Source of the DNA: Mycocentrospora acerina
Taxonomy: Eukaryota > Ascomycota > Dothideomycetes > Pleosporales
DNA: 64,000 bases
Reading direction: 5' to 3'
Assembly (NCBI GenBank): GCA_022701365.1
Contig: JAKUHH010000207.1
Span: 1-64,000, forward strand
In this document: positions 22,573 through 35,081 of the stretch, one piece after another
Layout: the number at the start of each line of letters is the position of its first letter
Numbering within the stretch: position 1 is the stretch's first letter
Position numbers and translations under genes: made by a program
The notes under the pieces: model-generated
The model's input: only the letters and a program-made list of their open reading frames with translations
What the model was told of the DNA's origin: nothing
The model's database searches: none

Positions 22573-24182
22573 ATGGACACTGTATACACATCTAATCTCC
22601 TCAAGCTAGCCCAAGAGGTTCAGCAATTAACAACGCTGATAGTCAATGACTTAACTACAAAAAACATAGCCGAACCTTCGTTCAGGGTAGACTCGGAACC
22701 CATACCTGAAACCCCTGACCACGTTGATCTCCGCTCTCGCCTCAATGACACCGCAAAAGACTTGTTACGCCTTGTCAATGGTCCTCGAAATGATGCGAGA
22801 ACATTCGTCTGTTACATGTACGACCTAGCTGCGTTTCAAGCGGCATGCGAATTCAACTTCTTCGAGGCAATACCTGAGTATGGCAGGGCTCACGTCAAGG
22901 AAATTGCGGAAAAGTCTGGGGTAGATCAAAACCGTGTGGGGCGGTTCATGCGAATACTGGCAACGGACAGAGTGTTTGAAGAGGTGGAAACAGATGTATT
23001 TCAGCATACTTCGAGGAGCGTGCTGTACTTGAAGGACCTCCAATGGAGAGATGTCATGCATTATCAGTGCGTTCTCCCCGTACAGCGTAGTTCCATTACA
23101 TGCTAACCTAATCGGTTGGTGAAGATTGGACGAGTTTTACCAAGCTGCTTCAATGACGTCTACAAGTATCAAAGAGTCGCCCTCAGAAACAAATGGTTCC
23201 AAAAATGCGTTTGTGACTCGCCACGGAATGGGTCTATACCAATTCTACCAGCAGTATCCAACGCGATCACGCCGCTTTGCAAGTGCCATGGCTGGATTGA
23301 CCAGACGTAACACAACACATTCCAGTGTCCAAGAATCGGGCTAACAAGCAACAGTGGAGAGACACTTTGAAACCCTCAAAGATAGCTATCCTTGGGATGC
23401 GCTGCGTGAAGGAAAGATCGTAGATGTTGGAGGTGGTAGCGGCCACATGAGCGTTGCGCTTGCAAAAGTTGGTTACAATTTCGGTCCCACTGCTTTGTGA
23501 GCTAACCAATCCCAAAGGCCTTTCCGAAACTTGAATTTGTTGTCCAGGATTCTGCGTCCATGCTTGCTTCGGCCTCGCAAAACGACATTGCGCAGACCAA
23601 TGGGAGAGTAACACTCATGCCACATGATTTTTTCACACCTCAACCCGTTGCTGCAGCGGCAGCCTATCTTCTTCGTTACATAACACATAACTGGAGTGAC
23701 GATGATTGTGTTCGCATTTTCAAAGCTTTAGTTCCTGGTTTAGCAAAGAGCAGCCCTGGGACTCCGCTATTGATCAACGACGCCGTTTTGCCAGCACTCG
23801 GACAGAGCTCGAGATATCATGAGAATCGAATGCGTCAGATAGATATCATGATGATGCTAGTACTGGGTGCAAAGCAGAGAACAGAGAGCGAATTTGAACA
23901 ACTCCTACTGAAAGCAGACCCTCGCTTCAAGGTATGCACATAACTCAAAGCATATATTTGAGAAGTACACAAACTAATGTTCTTGCAAAGATCAAGACGA
24001 TCCATGGCAAAGGAGATATGGGCGTAATTGAAGCTTATCTTGATTTGGAAATGGAAAGTATAAATCCAGGGATTGGTAATGTCTTCCACGACCCGTATCT
24101 CACTGAAACAGACCCCAGTGAGTGGCAGAAAGAGCTTTATAGTCCCACCGAGAGGCATAAGAAGATTCGAGCTCATCTTTAG
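22573..24182 (+). CDS. SAM-dependent O-methyltransferase (class I, plant/fungal COMT type)
   Basis: Five exons: 22573-23066, 23125-23306, 23355-23467, 23518-23931 and 23991-24182 (introns 58, 48, 50 and 59 nt), 464 aa. The N-terminal half has the winged-helix dimerisation region (HVKEIAEKSGVDQNRVGRFMR). The SAM-binding motif DVGGGSGH is at about residues 249-256. The usual catalytic His is present at about 320 in THNWSDDD, and GKGDMGVIEAYLDLE lies near the end. The enzyme should methylate a hydroxyl of a small aromatic or polyketide substrate. It lies 1.4 kb upstream of the PKS on the same strand and is a likely tailoring enzyme. The third intron has a less usual GTTGGT donor. About 43 residues after YLDLE extend beyond the usual end of such enzymes. 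ATG 22573 is chosen; an upstream in-frame ATG at 22501 would add a hydrophobic leader. Confidence 0.88.
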
Positions 24183-25618
24183 CCACCGTGATATTTGCCT
24201 TATTCTACCACGGTACAAAGGTGGGAAAAGTCAACGTTTGAGTAGATCGACGTAATTCTGCAACACATACTCAGGTTCACCTCTGAACCTTCGTATGGAT
24301 GAATCATGATACCATGTCATGAAATTGATTCACGGAGGTGACTTATCTCTATGTTTTTTACCAACTGCGCAAGTCTTTTTTCTTCTTGGCACATGGAATA
24401 ATAAATGTTATTTTCGAGCCTGTTCTCGCAATTTAATTTCTTGAGCTGTTCTCTTATTTGGTCATTCATTACCCATGGTTGAACGATTGTAGATCCACTC
24501 AGGAAGTTCGAGTACAGGGAATATGCAGTACATGTAAGCCAGCAGATCCCTCCATGCTTGTGGACTATGTTGCATGCACCCCTTACCTGCCACGTGCTTA
24601 GCGATTCTGCATGCACATTTGAATCCAATACAACTAGTTGTTTCCAACGCTCAAGTATTTTGGATTAAAAAAAGATGAAAGCAAGTTCCTGTCTGCTGAG
24701 GGAAACTTCGCATCTACGTAGAGATCAAACTTGTACCAGAAGTTCTCAGATCTTCCAACTCGTGATACTCGAAGATTATCAAATCGAATACTTTTAGGAA
24801 CTTATTTACTTCATGAAATTTGTGAACATTCATCGTATTGCTCACCCACGTTTGGTTAAGGCTCCTTTGTTACATTGAAAAGGGTGGAAGTGAACTAACC
24901 ATAGACTCCTTAGTAGGTCGCTCTATGAACAAAGTGTGCTGAATACGCATGTCGATACACAGTAAATAAGAAAATGCTGGAGTAAAGCTTGGTGGGCAGG
25001 CGTAGTTCAAGCTTACGGAATCGATGCTTCTGCACATCTCGGCCTTTGCCGCACCCCGACTTGTTCGGAGCGCACATTTTAGTAGACGAGCCGCAAATGG
25101 ACCCAGCGTGAAGGTTCTGCTGCTCAAAAAAGCTTAACACGACCATTTTCAAATTTAAGTGTTACGTCAAATTCTAGATGTCTCGATAAACGTGGTTCGA
25201 CTAGGCATGCTTGCACATCCCTGCCGAGCCTAATGCAGGTCGATCTCTTACTATTGTTCTCATCACCGATAGCGTGCATTCGATTTAATCAGATGTACCC
25301 AGAGGTAGCATTAACATTGGAGATGCCTACAAGCGTGGAAAAAGTATTGTCAAAGAGCCAGTAGGCTATGACGGATATGAAAAAATACCTATGCTTCCAA
25401 CTTACCTTGCTGGAGGCCGACGCGGATACTAAGCGTATAGCTTGGCTTTGATGGTGTCTTACTATCCGTGTCTGTGGCCGGTGGTCAAAATATGAGAGAC
25501 AGAAAGTGATCTAAGCTATATACACCATGCAGCCAAGTTATTTTCTAACCACTGTAGAACCTCATTCATTGCATACTTGTCAGTCCCAGCAAAATATAAT
25601 ATCGAGGTTAGGGTGAAG
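24183..25618. other. O-methyltransferase-PKS intergenic region, no supported gene
   Basis: About 1.4 kb of AT-richer sequence that presumably holds the PKS promoter. Minus-strand open frames at 24317-24628 and 24870-25152 have some protein-like character but no recognised domain and no clear splice structure. They are not called. Confidence 0.45.
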
Positions 25619-28600
25619 ATGGTGGACAAAGACTCAAACACTACACCCATCGCAGTAATTGGCCTCGGCTGCCGATTACCAGGTGGCGTTTCTAACGATG
25701 AAGAACTTTGGGAAATGTTGATAGAGAAAAGATCTGCGCGGACCGAAGTGCCATCGGACCGTTACAACGTTGAAGCGTTTTACCATCCTGACGGGAATCG
25801 GTACGGCACAGTGAGTGAGCTTGCGCCGCCTCCCGCACGGCCCGTTCCTGACTGATTCCATAGACGAACAATCGCGGTGGTCACTTCCTTACTGAAGACG
25901 TATCCCTATTTGATGCCCCCTTCTTTTCAGTGTCGCCTGCCGAGGCTATGGCAATGGACCCCATGCAACGCCTCCTCCTGGAGGTCACCTACGAAGCTCT
26001 CGAGAACTCAGGGATATCATTAGAAAAGATATCTGGAACAAGTACATCGTGTTTCGTCGGGAGTTTTACCAAGGATTACGAGGAGATGCAACGGCGAGAT
26101 ATGGAGCTGGCTCCTAAATATTCAGCTACAGGTGCTAGTCAAACAATGCTGTCCAATCGACTGAGCTATTTCTTCAATCTCAAAGGCCCAAGCATCACTC
26201 TTGACACAGCCTGTAGCAGTGGGCTTGTTGCTGTACATCTGGCATGTCAGAGTCTCCGAACCGGCGAGAGTTCGATGGCCGTGGTTGGAGGTAGTAATCT
26301 GATTTTGAGCCCTGATATCCAGATATCCATGAGCGATATGCACTTTTTGAGCCCCGACTCGATATCGTATGCTTTCGATGAGCGTGCCAATGGTTATGCA
26401 CGAGGAGAAGGCGTGGCAGCAATAATTCTCAAGCCTTTACACCTTGCGCTTCAAGACAACGATTCAGTTCGGGCTGTCATTCGTGGAACAGCAGCAAGCT
26501 CAGATGGGAAGACGCCAGGCATCACGCTGCCTTCCAAAGACGCCCAAATTGACTTGATACGAAGTGCATATCGAGCGGCAGGGTGTGATTTAAGCGAAAC
26601 AGGCTATTTTGAAGCCCATGGTACTGGAACGCCCGCAGGAGATCCTCTCGAGGCAGGCGCGATTGGCGAGGTGTTTGCTCCTCATCGCCCATCCACAAGG
26701 GACGGTGTAACAGTACCCCTGTACATCGGATCCCTGAAAACCAACATGGGTCATCTGGAAGGAGCTAGTGGCATTGCAGGACTCATCAAGGCTATACTAA
26801 GTGTTGAACGAGGCATCATCGCGCCCAACATCTGGTTCCAAAAAGGAAATTCTGCTATCGACTTTGACGGGTGGCAAGTAAAAGTCCCCACTGAATCCAT
26901 CCCTTGGCCTCTGGAAGGGATACGACGTGCCAGTGTCAATTCCTTTGGGTATGGCGGTACCAATGCGCATGTTGTTATTGATGACGCAAGGCAATACATC
27001 AACAGAAAGAAACTCGCGGATGGCCACAGCAGACACGATTCTGGAGCCGCCAGTCCCGTAGAAGAAATGCTCCTTAACACAACATCACGCCCACGGGTTT
27101 TTCTACTCTCTGCTCACGATGAGCAAGCCTTGATTCGTACTAGTCAGGCACTCAAAAAGTACCTACAGTGTCGGACGTTTTCTCGAAATAAGTTAGTTCT
27201 GGATGATCTAGCCTACACACTATCTGAGCGTCGCTCGCGGCTTTTGCATGCATGCCCTATCGTCGCGACAAACACATCGGATCTGGTTCATCAGCTCGAC
27301 GATATCACCTCAAAATATGTTAGTCAAATCAATGCCCCTCACATCGGGTGCATATTCACTGGCCAAGGTGCTCAATGGTGGGCCATGGGTAGAGAATTGC
27401 TACAATACCCGGCTTTCAAAAACAGTCTGCGCCGAAGTGAATCTGCCCTCATTGATTTAGGTGTTGACTGGTCGTTAATGGAAGAACTTCTCAAGAGCAA
27501 GATCGAGTCAAGAGTTGACGAGGCCATTATTAGCCAACCTCTATGTACCGCACTTCAAATTGCTCTAGTTGATCTCCTTACTTCTTGGAATATTCATCCA
27601 CATAGCGTCGTCGGCCATTCCAGTGGCGAGATTGCTGCAGCTTATGCTATTGGAGTCTTGAGTGCCACATCGGCAATAGCTGTAGCTTATTATCGCGGTC
27701 TTGTAGCTCTTCGGGTCAAGAGCTTAGGATATACCGGCAGTATGATGGCCGCTGCTTTATCCGAGCATCACGCCAGTGACGAACTGGCAAATTTGAATAC
27801 CGAATTTGGCGAAGTCGTGATCGCTTGCGTCAACAGCCCCCACAGTGTTACTTTCTCTGGTGATTCGCCCGCGATCATGAGGCTACATAGCAAACTTATT
27901 GCCAAAGGTATCTTCGCGCGGCATTTACAAGTGGATACGGCGTACCATTCACACCATATGCGAGTAATTGCAAATGAATATCTTGGCCAACTTCAAAGAG
28001 CACATGTGGTAGCCTTAGAACCTGATCGGCAGATTCCGATGTTCTCTTCCTTGACGGAAAAGATGCTGAGATGGGATCAGCTAGGACCCCACTATTGGGT
28101 GAATAACCTCATCAGCTGTGTCAGATTTTCGGGTGCGTTGGAGCAGATGATTTTGTCAATGGTAGGATGTTCTCCTGAGCGGGGGAACATTTTGCTTGAG
28201 ATTGGACCTCATGCTTTGTTCAAACTCCCCACGCAGGGAATAATCGATAATACTTTTGGAACAAGTCTACCTTCGATGAAATACATGTCAGTTCTCAATC
28301 GCGGCCAGCGTGCCGATATCACTGCGCTTCAAGTAGCCGGTCGGCTAATAGCAGCCAACTACCCAGTCAACATTCACGCAGTTAATTTCCCCTCGGAGCC
28401 AAGTTATTCCTTGTCTGTCCTGAACAACCTACCGCAATATCCTTGGAACCATTCTCGTAGCTACTGGTGCGAATCTCGATTGAGTCGCGATTATCGATTC
28501 CGGAAATTCGCTCGAACAAGTATCTTGGGTTCGCCTGTTCATGACTGGAACTCCTTTGAGCCGAGATTTAGAAACTTTTTGCGCTTGTGCGAACAGCCCT

Positions 28601-31600
28601 GGTTGAAAGACCATGTCGTTCAAGGGAATATTCTCTTTCCAGCGTGCGGATACATTTGCATGGCGATCGAAGCCTGCCACCAGGTAAGTGCTATTACGCC
28701 CTCGACATCATCTTCCACGGTATACAAAGGAGCAACCGGATACAGGTTGCGAGATGTATCCATCTCGCGTGCTTTGCTCATTCCCGAAACCGATGAAGGC
28801 GTTGAAATTTCGTTTTCGATGCGGCCTTGGTCAAACAATACTGAATCGCTATCAGAGGCATGGCATGATTTTCGTATTTACTCGTGCACAACTGACAGTA
28901 GATGGGTCGAAAACTGTCGTGGCTTGATAGGCGATATTGTCGAATTAGACGGACGTGTGGAGGATTCGACAAAATACTCAGAACAGTGGGGGGCAGTTCA
29001 CGCAAAGAGTACATCGGCAGTTGATGCGCACACCTTTTATACAGAAATGGGTGCTCTTGGAATGACCTACGGACCATTGTTCCAGGGCGTTAAAGATCTT
29101 GCTATTGATTCAGCCATGCCGGGGTATGCTGCGGGAATTAATGAGATAACAGACCTGCAGACTGTCAACCCCCAGCAATTTGAGTATGATAGGTTGTTGC
29201 ATCCCGCGACATTTGACAGTTTCTTGCACCTGGCTCTTGCAGCACATGGTGGCAGTAGGCTTCAAACGCTCAAAAAAGCGATGGTTCCCACGTTTATAAA
29301 AGATGTCTCTGTCTGTTCGGACTTAACAGCTAAAACTGGGGGACTTTTTCATGTTCTCGCATTGGATAGAGAACACGGGACCAGAGAAGCAAATACTGAC
29401 ATATGCGCCTTGGATCCAGTCACCAAGAAGCCTGTTGTTCTTATGGAGGGGGTCCGATTCGTAGCCATCGATTCTGAAGGAGATCCCACAAGACTCGAGC
29501 TATCCTTGTCGAGATACTGTTTCAAACCGGTGTGGGAGCCAGACATAAATCTCCTAGATCGCCGGGGCCTGGACTGTGAGCTGCAGGCCGCGTCACAAGC
29601 AGGCTACTACCAAAAGAGTAGAAGAGAACTGGAACTACTAGCGTATCATTTCATTGAAGAAACTTTGAACGAAGTCAAAGAGGAAGAAGTCATGGCTATG
29701 CTTCCACATCATCGGAAGTTCTACCGGAATTTGCACCAGCTGCGAAATGATGGACTTCGAGGTTCCCAAGTGGCCACCAAGCTTCAAGTGATTACACGAG
29801 AAGATCATTCACATCCACTAGCTTACGATAAAAAATTACTAGTCCGCATTGGGGAAGCCCTACCTTCAGTACTGAGACAGCAAGTGGAACCACTTACTTT
29901 GATGACGCAAGATAATCTGCTGGAAGATTATTATGCCACAGTAGTGGGAACGCCCAATATGCATGCACAGATAATGCGTTACGTAACTATGCTTTCGCAT
30001 AAGTGTCCTAATTTGGAATATCTCGAGATTGGTGCCGGAACTGGCAGTGCAACGTTACCCATTCTCCAAAGTTTGAGCAGTAACAACAATATTAGCATGT
30101 GCTCACGACTGAAATCGTACACGTACACTGACATTTCATCTTATTTTTTCCAACGCGCTTCAGAGAGGTTTCGAGATTTCGACGAATTCATGACCTTCAA
30201 GAAGTTGGACATTGAGATCGACCCCGAGATACAGGGGTTCAAGCCTGCATCTTGCGATGTGATTGTAGCTGCCAACGTGCTTCATGCTACTTCCGATATC
30301 AACCGTACTATGGCTCATGTACGAAAAATATTACGGCCAGGCGGGAAACTCATCCTCCTAGACATGACAAATCGTCTGCTTGCAGCTTCCGTTATATTCG
30401 GCACACTGCCAGGCTGGTGGAACGCCTGTGAAGATTGGCGTACTGAAGGTCCTCTACTCACCGAGGCTCAATGGGAAGATGTACTTCATAACAATGGTTT
30501 CAGTAGTCTACAGGCAAGTATTCCGGACATTCTGGAACCCCTGGAGGAGTGCACAAGACTAATGATTGCCACCGCCGTGGAGCCACCACAAGCAAGCCTG
30601 CGCAACGACTTGTTGAGAACACCGAGGCGCCCTTATGTGTTAATTCTTTGCAAGGATTCTACGACTGGAAAGAATCAATTAGATGTGGCAAATAAGTTGA
30701 AGACAATCATGGAGGATTCGGGTCTACATGTGCAGATCCTTCCTTTCTCACAGGTCCAGTTTCAAGATTTAACTATGTCATTCTGTATAAGCCTCGTAGA
30801 ACTAAACGGACCTATATTTGTTGATATCTCGGCTTCCACCTTGGAAACCGTTCAACACATTGCTGAGACCGCAAAAGGCATGGTTTGGGTCACGCGCGGT
30901 ATCTCTACGAACAACGAACAGCCTGAGTTGGCAATCTTTTCGGGGCTCGCGCGTACTTTAAGATCAGAACACCAAGGTTTTCCTTGCATCACCGTTGATG
31001 TCGATGCAGAAGAGAGACTATCAGATCATTCACTCGCTGCTCTATTGTTCCGTTTGTATCGAGTGGGCATTGGGTTTGGAGTACCTTCTGATTCGACAGA
31101 TAACGAATTCGCTGAGCATAGAGGTGTGCTATACATCAAACGCGTGATCGAAGACGTGCAGTTGAATCAGTCTCTTGCTGCGCTCGTTAGTTCTGCCACG
31201 CTACCACCTCCGACCGGAAGCACAGCACAGAAAAAACTTTTTCCAAAGCTTCAAGCATCTGACGACCACCTCTCTAGATCTATTTTGCTCAATGAAGGCG
31301 TTACTCCGCACCAAGCTCTGCAGTCGACAGATGTTGAGATTCAAGTACACTCTACAAGCTTTAATGATACATACTTTAGTTCTGGGAATACGGAATGCTC
31401 GGGAACTGTAACAAAGGTCGGCAGCTGCATCACCCATCTTTCAGTAGGTGATCGTGTAGCAACCTGGTACTCAGGAGACACTGCTACAATGGTAAGGTGT
31501 AACGCAGTATGCGTACGAAAGATACCAGATCACATGAGTTTCGAGGTTGCAGCATGCCTGCCTCTGGCGTATACAGTGGCATACTATGCTCTGGTTCATG

Positions 31601-33378
31601 TAGCTCGTCTCACGGACGGTGAGACGGTTCTCATCAGTGAAACAACAAGTGCTGTAGGTCAGGCCGCTATCCGACTAGCCTCAAATCTCGGAGCAAAGAT
31701 ATTCGTGATTGCCCACTCAGAAGACGAGAGAGCTCATCTCGTTACAACATATAGCTTGAACAACGACCAAATCCTCTTGAGTTTGAACAATGAGTTTGCC
31801 ACGATTCTGCAGGAACTTACAGGTGGAGTCGGTGCCGACGTAGTCATCAACACCTCCTCGAGTCGAGCCTCGCTGGTACTGTTCAACTGTATTGCATCAT
31901 TTGGCAGATTCGTTGACCTACAGAATGAGACCGCTCACGGAAAAACTCGAACTGAACTGGTTCCAGCTAGCCGTAACATTTCATTCACATTCGTTGACAT
32001 TAACATGCTCCTCGCTCACAAAATTGGACTTGCTGGCAAGATCTTTGAGAAGGTCATGGGGTTAATATCGGATAGGCAATCGGTATGGCTCTGGCCAACC
32101 AAGATGAATTTTTGGTCAAAACTGGCCTCAAACCCTGGCCCGCTGGAGAGCAAAAATAGTTTGGGTAAACTGGTCACGGCTCCTCCTATGGCCAGTGGTT
32201 TAACTATCCACAAACAGAATCCATCGGACAGAATTCATCTTCGCGGAGATGCATCTTACCTTCTAGCTGGAGGCCTTGGAGGTCTTGGTCGCAGCATAGC
32301 TCGTTGGATGGTCAAGAATGGCGCAAAGTATCTGATCTTTGTGTCTCGCTCAGGCACGTCTCCTGGATCTGTGTCAGAATTTATCACCGAGCTTCATACC
32401 TTGGGAGTTTGTACCGTGGTCCACGAGTGTGATATTTCAGACTCCACGTCACTCTCGACTGCGCTTAAGTTAATTCTAACCGACTTTCCACCGATTTGTG
32501 GCGTTATTCAAGCGGCAATGGCACTCAACGACTCCCTCTTCCTACACATGACTCATCAACAATGGACAAATACAATACTTCCAAAGGTTCACGGATCGAG
32601 AAATCTACATAAAGAAACACTAGGCCAGCCACTGGATTTTTTCCTCCTCCTGTCTTCTCTGCATGGTTTCATAGGCAACCCCGGCCAAGCTAATTATGTT
32701 GCCGGATGCACATATCAAGTGGCGCTAGCAAAGCATCGAAACCAACTTCGGTTACCTGCGGTAGCAATCGATCTAGGTATCATGGACGAAGTGGGGTATA
32801 TAGTAGAGACTCATGCAAAAGCAGACAAAAAGATTGCCGTGCAGACATTCCACCGCCTCCGGGAAGTCGACATGTTAGGACTCATTGAACTGGCTATACG
32901 TGAACCATACATGGGACACCTAGTGACGGGACTAGACGGGAGTTTTGAAGAGCGGCCATTTTTTTCAAACGACCTTGTGATGAGCCATTTGCACTATCTG
33001 CGGCCTCATGTTCAACGGTTCAGTACCGGATCACAAAAAACTAAAGGGCCTACTAACAAGACACCATTACATGAATTCCTCAATGACGCGAATAATCGAG
33101 ATGCGATCGCAGCTTTTATCCAAGTTGATCTTATCCAAAAGCTCTCCCGCTCATTGGGGATGGAGCCCTCAGAAATCGACGCCAGCGGATCCTTGAACGC
33201 CTATGGAGTGGATTCGCTTGTCGCAGTCGAGCTGAAAAATTGGATCAAGCGAGAGACCAAAGTCAACATTTCAGTGTTCGAGATTTTGCAGACACCTGCG
33301 ATCAGCGCGTTGGTTGAGAGTATAACTGATCGGTATATAATCTACATGGATTTGGAGCGGCAAACGCTTTCGCGATAA
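25619..33378 (+). CDS. Highly reducing type I polyketide synthase (KS-AT-DH-MT-ER-KR-ACP)
   Basis: Two exons, 25619-25810 and 25864-33378 (53-nt intron), 2568 aa. Domains in order: ketosynthase with Cys181 (DTACSSG), His316 (HGTGTPAGDP) and His361 (NMGHLEG); acyltransferase with Ser650 (GHSSGE); dehydratase with His981 (DHVVQGNILFP) and Asp1182 (HPATFDSF); C-methyltransferase with a SAM site at about 1451 (LEIGAGTGSATLP); enoyl reductase region at about 1870-2150; ketoreductase with GGLGGLG at about 2200-2206, Ser2329 and Tyr2342; and a carrier domain with Ser2515 (GVDSL). All catalytic residues listed are present, so KS, AT, DH, KR and ACP look functional. The ER lacks the usual glycine-rich GGVG cofactor loop (SAVG near 1993-1996) and its N-terminal part is short. 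There is no thioesterase, reductase or condensation domain after the ACP. The product cannot be predicted. The start is the ATG just before the KS; a TTG 42 nt upstream is not credible. Confidence 0.97.
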
Positions 33379-33511
33379 TGTATATCGTGTTCCTCGCGTG
33401 TAAAAAAAGGTGTATGGATTTTTGTTGTTCTAGACCGTCTTTTAGGTAATACTTGCCATTATCACTTTCTCTGTTGTTGTTGTTCTTAAAGTTGAAATAG
33501 TATAAGGCATG

Positions 33512-34591
33512 TCAATCTGAATCTGAATTGTAATCAACCAATGCGGCAAGTGGCGCAGCCCTTTTCTTTTCGTGATGCAAGGTATTCTCAATATTACATG
33601 TGACGTTTGATGTGGTGATTGTAGATCCCAAAGCCGCTTTGGAATCTCTCTTTCGTTTCAGGATCCCAAAGTTCGGCCTGTTATTCGCATTACTTTCTTT
33701 GGCGAGAAACGGGTCTACCAACGCTCGTGTATTGCTGACAAGCTTCTGCTGCAAGCTCTGCCGACTCTTTTCCGCCATAACATCAGACTTTAGTCGCTTG
33801 GTCTTCTGCCCCGACTCATCGCCTGATCCTTCATTCGACCTCGCAAACAGGGGTTTCCAGGATACATCGTTTTCCGACTCGCCCCTCGATTCCGCTGATG
33901 CAAAGTCAATCAGGCCTGCTCGCATTCGATCCGAGTCTGTTTCGTCCACAATATCAATACCTAAGCTAAACTTTTTCTGCATGCCCTCCTTTTGCCTTTC
34001 TTCTTTCTTCCATCCCTTTCTCTTGATCCGAAAGTCCTTTCTCAGTTGCGAGTTCACTTGGTAAGGGTCGCGCCATACCTCGCTTTTATCGTACAACTCA
34101 TCTACTCTCTCTTTCATCTTCCTCTCGCTGCCCTTTTCGTCAATCTTTCCTTCTAGACTGGCGAATGCATCTTCTCTTCTTTTTTGTCTCTCTTCCTCGG
34201 TCAGGAAGCTTTCTTCTCCTTCTCCACCTTTTTCCTCCGGACCATAATCCCGCCTTCGCGCTCCTTCAACTACAACGTATTCGGTGGCCTTCGGGTCTGT
34301 TCTGATTTCCCACCATCCACCACATGCGGAGTGTTTCATGCGAAAACTCCATATTGGTGTTGAGTAGTAATTACCTACTTTTTTCTTCTCTGCATTGAAG
34401 CGCACACCTTGACCAATAATTGCCTCGGGCTTACAGCACTCACACCAGACTGCAAAAGGAAGCTCAAAGCGCACAGTGAGAATACCTTGGGAAACTTTGT
34501 TGGCACGCGCGCCAAGAGGATGGGATTTGTTGAAACTTGGAGGATTTGACGCGTCGGGCGGGTAGTATCTACCCATGTTGAAACCCTGCAT
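33512..34591 (-). CDS. saf4: Saf4/CCDC130-type splicing factor (Yju2 family)
   Basis: One exon, 359 aa, start ATG at 34591. The N-terminus (MQGFNMGRYYPPD, SHPLGARANKVSQGIL, RFNAEKKKVGNYYSTPI) matches the CCDC130/CWC16 family of spliceosome-associated proteins. Members act around the catalytic steps of splicing or in fidelity of introns with weak sites. The usual zinc site has two C-x2-C pairs. Here the first is CECC and the second is HSAC, so one Cys is replaced by His, still a plausible ligand. The C-terminal two thirds is charged and probably disordered, with a basic stretch near LKRKRDS. It is convergent with the PKS, only 133 bp apart, and marks the right edge of the polyketide locus. Confidence 0.88.
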   Translation of the reverse strand: MQGFNMGRYYPPDASNPPSFNKSHPLGARANKVSQGILTVRFELPFAVWCECCKPEAIIGQGVRFNAEKKKVGNYYSTPIWSFRMKHSACGGWWEIRTDPKATEYVVVEGARRRDYGPEEKGGEGEESFLTEEERQKRREDAFASLEGKIDEKGSERKMKERVDELYDKSEVWRDPYQVNSQLRKDFRIKRKGWKKEERQKEGMQKKFSLGIDIVDETDSDRMRAGLIDFASAESRGESENDVSWKPLFARSNEGSGDESGQKTKRLKSDVMAEKSRQSLQQKLVSNTRALVDPFLAKESNANNRPNFGILKRKRDSKAALGSTITTSNVTCNIENTLHHEKKRAAPLAALVDYNSDSD

Positions 34592-35081
34592 CTTTCTATC
34601 AAGGTAATAGGAACAAGGCGCGGCGTGCACTGTTTTCCCTGCTCGTGGTTGTTATGGAACTGGTTGCGGTCGATTTCATTGAGCGGAAGTAGGTAGAGAG
34701 GTTTCCAAACATGAAAGCTTCCTCTACGTGTAGTATTAGGTAATCGTCGTGATCACGTGTCGCATCTCATAGTATACAACAGTCGATGATATGGTATCAC
34801 AAAGGCATATGATTCCATCGTCAAATGATAATATAGAAAAGACCAAAGCCAACTAGGAAGTTAATTCTCAAAAGCTTGACTTATGGTCATACGAAAACTA
34901 CTCCACTGATCTACAATCCTGGAAAACTTTAGAGTATATAGATGCCAAACGACAAACGGCTGCAGATGATTCAGCACCAACTTTTCCTGACCCATGCCGA
35001 CTACGCAAGATTGAATGTCCTAAGTCCTGTCATCACCAGATCCCTTCACTGCATGATGAGGACAGGATCTTGAAAAGGAAT
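34592..35081. other. Intergenic, no gene seen
   Basis: About 490 bp containing the Saf4 promoter and the 3' UTR of eRF3. Nothing else was recognised. Confidence 0.5.

Noticed and set aside
25577..25618. Upstream extension of the PKS reading frame
   Set aside because: It would start at TTG. The ATG at 25619 directly precedes the conserved ketosynthase start.
28684..28745. Possible GTAAGT...ACAG intron in the PKS dehydratase region
   Set aside because: Removal of 62 nt would shift the frame and destroy the rest of the protein; the unspliced frame stays open.
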